9,135 bases of DNA from a bacterium (GTDB lineage Bacteria; RBG-13-66-14). The position numbers were made by a program, and so were the translations under genes. Positions within the stretch are counted from its first letter, which is position 1. Each line of letters opens with the position of its first letter. A model generated the notes under the pieces. That model searched no databases. It was given only the letters and a program-made list of their open reading frames with translations, and was not told the origin of the DNA. The stretch covers positions 1 through 9,135 of the forward strand of contig JAIOSI010000306.1 of assembly GCA_021107695.1 (NCBI GenBank). The letters run 5' to 3'. Positions 5,562 to 9,135 of this stretch are shown here, piece by piece.

Positions 5562-6899
5562 ATGAGCCGTGGACGGATTCTATATCTGGTACACGGCTTT
5601 CCTCCCTGGCGCACCGAGCCGAACACCGCCCACGTGGTCAAGTACCTGGGGCGGCAGGGCTGGCTGATCGATGTCGTTCATCGCCATCCCGGCTGGGGAT
5701 ACAATCGCTACGCCCTGGCTCACGATCCGCAGCTGCGGAATGAACTTCCCCCGACGGTTACGACCCATCCGGTAACCATTAACCTTCTGTTAAGCGGACT
5801 GAAAGGCCTGCTCCGGGGTAAAAAGACGAAATCGGGAACCGTTGCCTGGCCAGGCAGAGGTGGACAGGAATCTTCCCTTAAACGATTTTACAAGTTGCTG
5901 CGTCATCTGCCCGACCACCAGGCCGCCGCGATGCGCCCCAGCCTGAACCGGGCGTTGCGGATCATCAAAGAACGCCGCCCCGACCTGCTGATAACCTCGG
6001 CCCCGCCGTTCTCGGTTCACCTCACCGGTTGTTTGATCAAAGCAGTCTCAGGCATCCCCTGGGTTTGCCACAGCCGCGACCTCTTCCGCTACAACCCACT
6101 CTACAAGCCACCGCTTCCCTGGCGGCGGAAGCTCGACGATCTACTGGAGAAGCAGGTCATCGCTCGCGCCGATGTGGTTACGACGGTCTATCCCGAAGCC
6201 ACCGCCTGGCTGAAAGAACGCTACGGCAAGCCGGGGCAACGGTATTACACCGTACGCAACGGCTACGACGAAGAGGATTTTCAGCAGACGCAGCCGGTTG
6301 TTTATGAGAGATTCACCATTCTACACCCGGGTCGGCTGGCTGCCGATGAAAAGAACGGACGCACCGCCTACGCCCTCCTCGATGGAATGCAACGCTGGCT
6401 GGAACGCCGCCCTGAGTTAAAGGACAAAGTCCGGCTGGAGCTGATCGGCAGCGTTGACCCTGTCTATCAGGGTGAGATTGAAAAGCGTGGTCTGACAGGT
6501 TGTGTCAATATCCATCCGGCAATGCCAGTGAAGGACATTATCTCCCACGAGCTGGGGGCAGACCTGCTGCTGGTCATCCTGGAGGACAACCCGCTCAACC
6601 AGTTCACCGCCGGGGGGAAGATCTACGAGAGCGCGCGAACCGGCAAGTCGATTCTGGGGATTGTCGGCGAAAGCTCGGCTCCGGCAAAGCTGATCCGGCG
6701 TTTGAACCTCGGTCGAGTCGCTGCCTACGGCGATACCGCCGCTGTGGCAGAGAAGCTGGAGATGCTCTACGACGAGATTACCTCAGGGAGCTTTGAATAC
6801 GGAAACCCGCTGCGGGAACGCTTTGTTGAGCAGACCAGCTTCGAGAATCTGGCAGCCCGCTTCGGCACGATCTTTGAGGAGCTGATTAACAGTCGATGA
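5562..6899 (+). CDS. GT-B glycosyltransferase, first of tandem pair
   Basis: The 445 residues fit a two-domain GT-B glycosyltransferase, family 4-like. The N-terminal domain starts with LYLVHGFPPWRTEPN (7-21) and has the acceptor-side stretch TSAPPFSVHLTG (145-156) followed by GIPWVCHSRDLF (164-175). The usual version of the latter is IPWVADFRDPW. The C-terminal donor-binding domain has LHPGRLA (254-260) and FTAGGKIYESARTGK (348-362). This includes the second Glu of the EX7E motif, while the first is replaced by Phe. The likely role is transfer of a nucleotide-sugar residue to an envelope or exported polysaccharide at the cytoplasmic face; donor and acceptor are unknown. AAAGG nine bases before the ATG is the ribosome site. 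It lies 35 bases after mreB and overlaps its paralog by four bases. Confidence 0.88.
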   Translation: MSRGRILYLVHGFPPWRTEPNTAHVVKYLGRQGWLIDVVHRHPGWGYNRYALAHDPQLRNELPPTVTTHPVTINLLLSGLKGLLRGKKTKSGTVAWPGRGGQESSLKRFYKLLRHLPDHQAAAMRPSLNRALRIIKERRPDLLITSAPPFSVHLTGCLIKAVSGIPWVCHSRDLFRYNPLYKPPLPWRRKLDDLLEKQVIARADVVTTVYPEATAWLKERYGKPGQRYYTVRNGYDEEDFQQTQPVVYERFTILHPGRLAADEKNGRTAYALLDGMQRWLERRPELKDKVRLELIGSVDPVYQGEIEKRGLTGCVNIHPAMPVKDIISHELGADLLLVILEDNPLNQFTAGGKIYESARTGKSILGIVGESSAPAKLIRRLNLGRVAAYGDTAAVAEKLEMLYDEITSGSFEYGNPLRERFVEQTSFENLAARFGTIFEELINSR

Positions 6900-8227
6900 G
6901 AAAGCGTCTCCTATACCTGGTACATGGCTTTCCTCCCTATCGCACCGAGCCGAATACGGCTCACCTGATTAAATATCTGGGGCGACAGGGCTGGGACGTG
7001 GATGTCATTCATCGCCATCCCGGCTGGGGATACAACAAGTTCGCTTTGTACCATGATACTCAACTGCTGGAAGAGCTACCGGAGAATGTTGTAAGGTATC
7101 CGGTAACAATCAATCTCTGGCTGGGTGGGTTGAAGGGCTTGCTCAAAGGGAAGAAAACGGGAAAAGGCTCGACCTCCTGGCCGGGAAGCAAGCCGCCAAA
7201 ATCGTTTATTAAGCGTCTTTACCGCTCCCTTCGCCAGATACCGGACAATCGGGTTAACATTCTTCGCCCCGCCCTGCTCAGGGCAGTGGAGCTTATCCGC
7301 AAGCACGAGTATGACTGCCTGATAACCTCAGCTCCGCCGTTCTCGGTTCATCTTACAGGCTGTCTGATTAAAGCAATCACGGGCATTCCCTGGGTCTGCC
7401 ACAGTCGTGATCTCTTCCGTTACTATCCGCTCTACAAAGCAGCTCTTCCCTGGCGGATTAGAGCAGATCGTCTGCTTGAAAAAGAGATAATCTCACGTGC
7501 CGACATCGTAACAACGGTTTATCCAGAGGCCACCGCCTGGCTGAAAGACCGTTATGGCAAGTCTCATCAAAAATACTTCACCGTGCGCAACGGTTACGAC
7601 GAAGAGGATTTTCAACAGCCTCTGCCAGCCGCTTATAAGAAGTTTACTCTTCTGCATCCGGGACGACTGGCAGCCGATGAGAGCAGCGGTCGCACCGGCT
7701 ACGCCCTGCTCGATGGAATGCGGCTCTGGCTGGAACGCCGCCCTGAGTTGAAGGACAAAGTCCAGCTGGAGCTAATCGGCAGCATTGACCCGATTTACCC
7801 TGAAGAGATAAAGCAACGTAATTTGGAAGGTTGCGTTAACATCCGCCCTCCGCTGCCGGTGAAAGAGGTCATCGCCCACGAGCAGATAGCCGACCTGCTG
7901 CTTATTATTATCGAAGATGACACTCTGATTGAGTTCACCGCCGGGGGGAAGATCTACGAATGCGCCCGCGCCGGGAAGCCGACCCTGGGGATTCTCTCTG
8001 AAGATAACGCCGCCGCCAAACTCATCCACCGTCTGAAGCTGGGACAGGTGGCGCAGTACGGCGACGGCGAGGATGTCTCCCGCAAGCTGGAGGCGATGTA
8101 CGACGAGATCACCTCAGGGAACCTCCGCTACGGTGGCGCGGAGCGGGACCACTTTGTGGAGAACACCAGCTACGAGAAGCTGGCGGAACGCTTTGACGAG
8201 ATACTCACCGAGCAGCTTGGTCGGTAA
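6896..8227 (+). CDS. GT-B glycosyltransferase, second of tandem pair
   Basis: The protein is 443 residues and aligns with the preceding one without gaps (offset by one residue) almost to the end. My hand count gives 293 identities, about 66%. It keeps the HGFPPYRTEPN start, HPGWGYN (41-47), TSAPPFSVHLTG (144-155), CHSRDLF, LHPGRLA and FTAGGKIYECARAGK (347-361), so it should be an active glycosyltransferase of the same type. The most different parts are about 90-140, where acceptor recognition usually lies in GT-B enzymes, and the last 30 residues. The pair may therefore add different or successive sugars. The start ATG overlaps the previous TGA as ATGA, so translation is coupled. The operon appears to end here, with a hairpin 28 bases downstream of the stop. 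Confidence 0.88.
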   Translation: MRKRLLYLVHGFPPYRTEPNTAHLIKYLGRQGWDVDVIHRHPGWGYNKFALYHDTQLLEELPENVVRYPVTINLWLGGLKGLLKGKKTGKGSTSWPGSKPPKSFIKRLYRSLRQIPDNRVNILRPALLRAVELIRKHEYDCLITSAPPFSVHLTGCLIKAITGIPWVCHSRDLFRYYPLYKAALPWRIRADRLLEKEIISRADIVTTVYPEATAWLKDRYGKSHQKYFTVRNGYDEEDFQQPLPAAYKKFTLLHPGRLAADESSGRTGYALLDGMRLWLERRPELKDKVQLELIGSIDPIYPEEIKQRNLEGCVNIRPPLPVKEVIAHEQIADLLLIIIEDDTLIEFTAGGKIYECARAGKPTLGILSEDNAAAKLIHRLKLGQVAQYGDGEDVSRKLEAMYDEITSGNLRYGGAERDHFVENTSYEKLAERFDEILTEQLGR

Positions 8228-8245
8228 CAGCGGTCTGGGATAGCG

Positions 8246-8277
8246 AATAAAAAACGGCGGAGGCTTCGGCTCCCGCC
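8246..8277 (-). terminator. Intrinsic terminator of the leftward hydrogenase unit
   Basis: GGCGGAGGC (8256-8264) pairs with GCTCCCGCC (8269-8277) around a TTCG tetraloop, with one A-C mismatch and one G-T wobble. On the minus strand the stem is followed by G and six Ts then ATT (8254-8247), a good U-tract. In the plus direction the stem is followed only by TTATCT, so it would terminate the glycosyltransferase transcript less efficiently. Confidence 0.75.
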
Positions 8278-8300
8278 TTATCTGTACCATTGGTGGCACT

Positions 8301-8352
8301 AGCCCCCCACCCCGACCCGTGGGACGAGTTCCCTCCCCAAAGGGGAGAGGGG
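8301..8352 (-). repeat. Inverted long repeat, right copy
   Basis: The 26 bases at 8315-8340 are the exact reverse complement of 4413-4438, with similarity extending through the G-rich flank to 8301. Here the end is also self-complementary: CCCTCCCC-AAA-GGGGAG (8331-8347) makes a strong hairpin with further pairing beyond one bulge. It starts five bases beyond the hydrogenase peptidase stop, between that gene and its terminator. Confidence 0.72.
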
Positions 8353-8356
8353 GTGG

Positions 8357-8818
8357 CTATAATAATCTTAGTACCTCCTCGACGACGCCGGGGAGCTTCT
8401 CCGCCAGTTCCGGGGTCAGTCCCTCGGCGAAGGTGTATGGGTCGGCGACCTCAACACCGAGGACGATGACCTTCTCAGGCAACTCAAGTCCCAGACGGCG
8501 GCTAAGCTCCAGTCCCTCGAAAACCCCGAAGCGATGGGCGTTATCGGGGAGTTCTCCCCAGCTGCGCCCGCCGGGGTTGAGATGGCGCAGCTCTCCCACC
8601 TGCCCGTCGGTCTGGATGGCATCGATCACCACGGCGTGGTCATAGCCGACCAGCAGTTCCATCAACTCGATTCCGGCGACCGAGGCTTCGCGCAGCTCCA
8701 CCGTTGGGTTGCCGAGCCGCCGATGAACCTCACGGGCAACCAGCAGACCGACGGCATCGTCGCTCATCAGCGGGTTGCCCAGACCAACGAGGAGGGTTCT
8801 TTTCAGCTCGTCGACCAT
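8357..8818 (-). CDS. [NiFe] hydrogenase maturation endopeptidase
   Basis: The protein belongs to the HybD/HyaD/HycI peptidase family, which binds nickel in the immature large subunit and removes its C-terminal tail. From the GTG at 8821 it would be 154 residues. I prefer the ATG at 8818 (153 residues), because AAGGA lies six bases before it and it forms a TGATG overlap with the large-subunit stop. The N-terminal motif GLGNPLMSDDAVG is diagnostic. Likely nickel ligands, counted from the ATG, are Asp21 of SDDAVG, Asp66 of VVIDA and His95 of NAHRFG, at the positions of Glu16, Asp62 and His93 in HybD. The C-terminus (GLTPELAEKLPGVVEEVLRLL, about 133-153) is common in enzymes serving group 3 hydrogenases. 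Its adjoining substrate gene supports the assignment. Confidence 0.93.
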   Translation of the reverse strand: MVDELKRTLLVGLGNPLMSDDAVGLLVAREVHRRLGNPTVELREASVAGIELMELLVGYDHAVVIDAIQTDGQVGELRHLNPGGRSWGELPDNAHRFGVFEGLELSRRLGLELPEKVIVLGVEVADPYTFAEGLTPELAEKLPGVVEEVLRLL

Positions 8819-9135
8819 CACCCATCCTTGCGGACGGTTTTGATTACCTTGCCGTGGTGGTCGTGGATGTTGGCGAGGAGGGGCCAGTGTCCGATGGCGT
8901 GGGTGGCGCAGGCGTGGCAGGGGTCGTAGGGGCGGAATGCCATCTCGACCATGTTCAGCAGCCCGTCGTTGACCACCCCACCCTTGATCAGAGCCTTTGC
9001 CGCCTTTTCGACGCTCATCGCCATCGGGGCGGCGTTGTGGTTGGTAGAGACGATCAGGTTGACCTTGGTCAGCAGACCGTTATCGTCGGTCTCGTAGTGG
9101 TGGATCAGGGTGCCACGGGGGGCCTCGATGATGCC
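8818..9135 (-). CDS. [NiFe] hydrogenase large subunit, C-terminal part
   Basis: Only the last 105 residues are in the window; the gene continues past the right edge, and the internal ATG at 9024 is not the start. It opens with GIIEAPRGTLIHHYE, the conserved region of large subunits, and has the L2 motif DPCHACATH (8925-8899). Its two Cys bind the Ni-Fe centre, with two more expected in the missing N-terminal L1 motif. After the motif's His a 26-residue tail remains, the part removed by the endopeptidase encoded immediately downstream. The EAPRGTLIHHY and TNHNAAPMAMSVEKAAK style points to a group 3 (bidirectional or heterodisulfide-reductase-linked, cytoplasmic) enzyme rather than a membrane-bound uptake type. 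The subgroup cannot be fixed from this fragment. Confidence 0.95.
   Translation of the reverse strand, partial: GIIEAPRGTLIHHYETDDNGLLTKVNLIVSTNHNAAPMAMSVEKAAKALIKGGVVNDGLLNMVEMAFRPYDPCHACATHAIGHWPLLANIHDHHGKVIKTVRKDG

Noticed and set aside
4413..8340. Composite transposon ends
   Set aside because: No transposase gene lies between or beside the inverted repeats, and no target-site duplication is evident; the hairpin-rich sequence fits an interspersed palindrome better.

Overview
The window looks like a chromosomal segment of a rod-shaped or otherwise MreB-using bacterium with a moderately high G+C content. It encodes two proteins with lipoprotein-type signal peptides, an MreB-type actin and a group 3-like [NiFe] hydrogenase. 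Signals are sigma70-like promoters and AGGAG-type ribosome sites, with ATG, GTG and TTG starts in use. The protein families do not fix a phylum. The many weakly recognisable proteins and interspersed palindromes would suit an under-sampled lineage, but that is inference.

Layout. Positions 1-198 hold two copies of a short palindromic repeat. Two overlapping leftward genes follow: a TPR-repeat lipoprotein (1540-878) and a second probable lipoprotein of unknown function (891-199). A 463-base intergenic region (1541-2003) carries back-to-back promoter candidates. Rightward genes are a single-pass membrane protein (2004-2741), a proline-rich low-complexity protein with three 44-residue repeats and a VPxF motif array (2833-4230), an MreB-family actin (4495-5526), and two tandem paralogous glycosyltransferases overlapping by ATGA (5562-6899 and 6896-8227). 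A second leftward unit enters from the right edge: the C-terminus of a [NiFe] hydrogenase large subunit (9135-8818) and its maturation endopeptidase (8818-8357). A terminator with its U-tract on the minus strand lies in the convergent gap (8228-8356).

How the parts may work together. The hydrogenase pair is clear: the peptidase would remove the 26-residue tail after the DPCxxCxTH motif of the large subunit. The rightward genes suggest a cell-envelope or cell-organisation module: a membrane protein, a disordered multivalent protein with a helical C-terminus, a divergent MreB without MreC/MreD beside it, and two glycosyltransferases. That link rests only on gene order and is a hypothesis. Two inverted copies of a 26-base exact repeat flank the mreB-glycosyltransferase block (4413-4438 and 8315-8340). 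At least one other palindromic family is scattered in the gaps.
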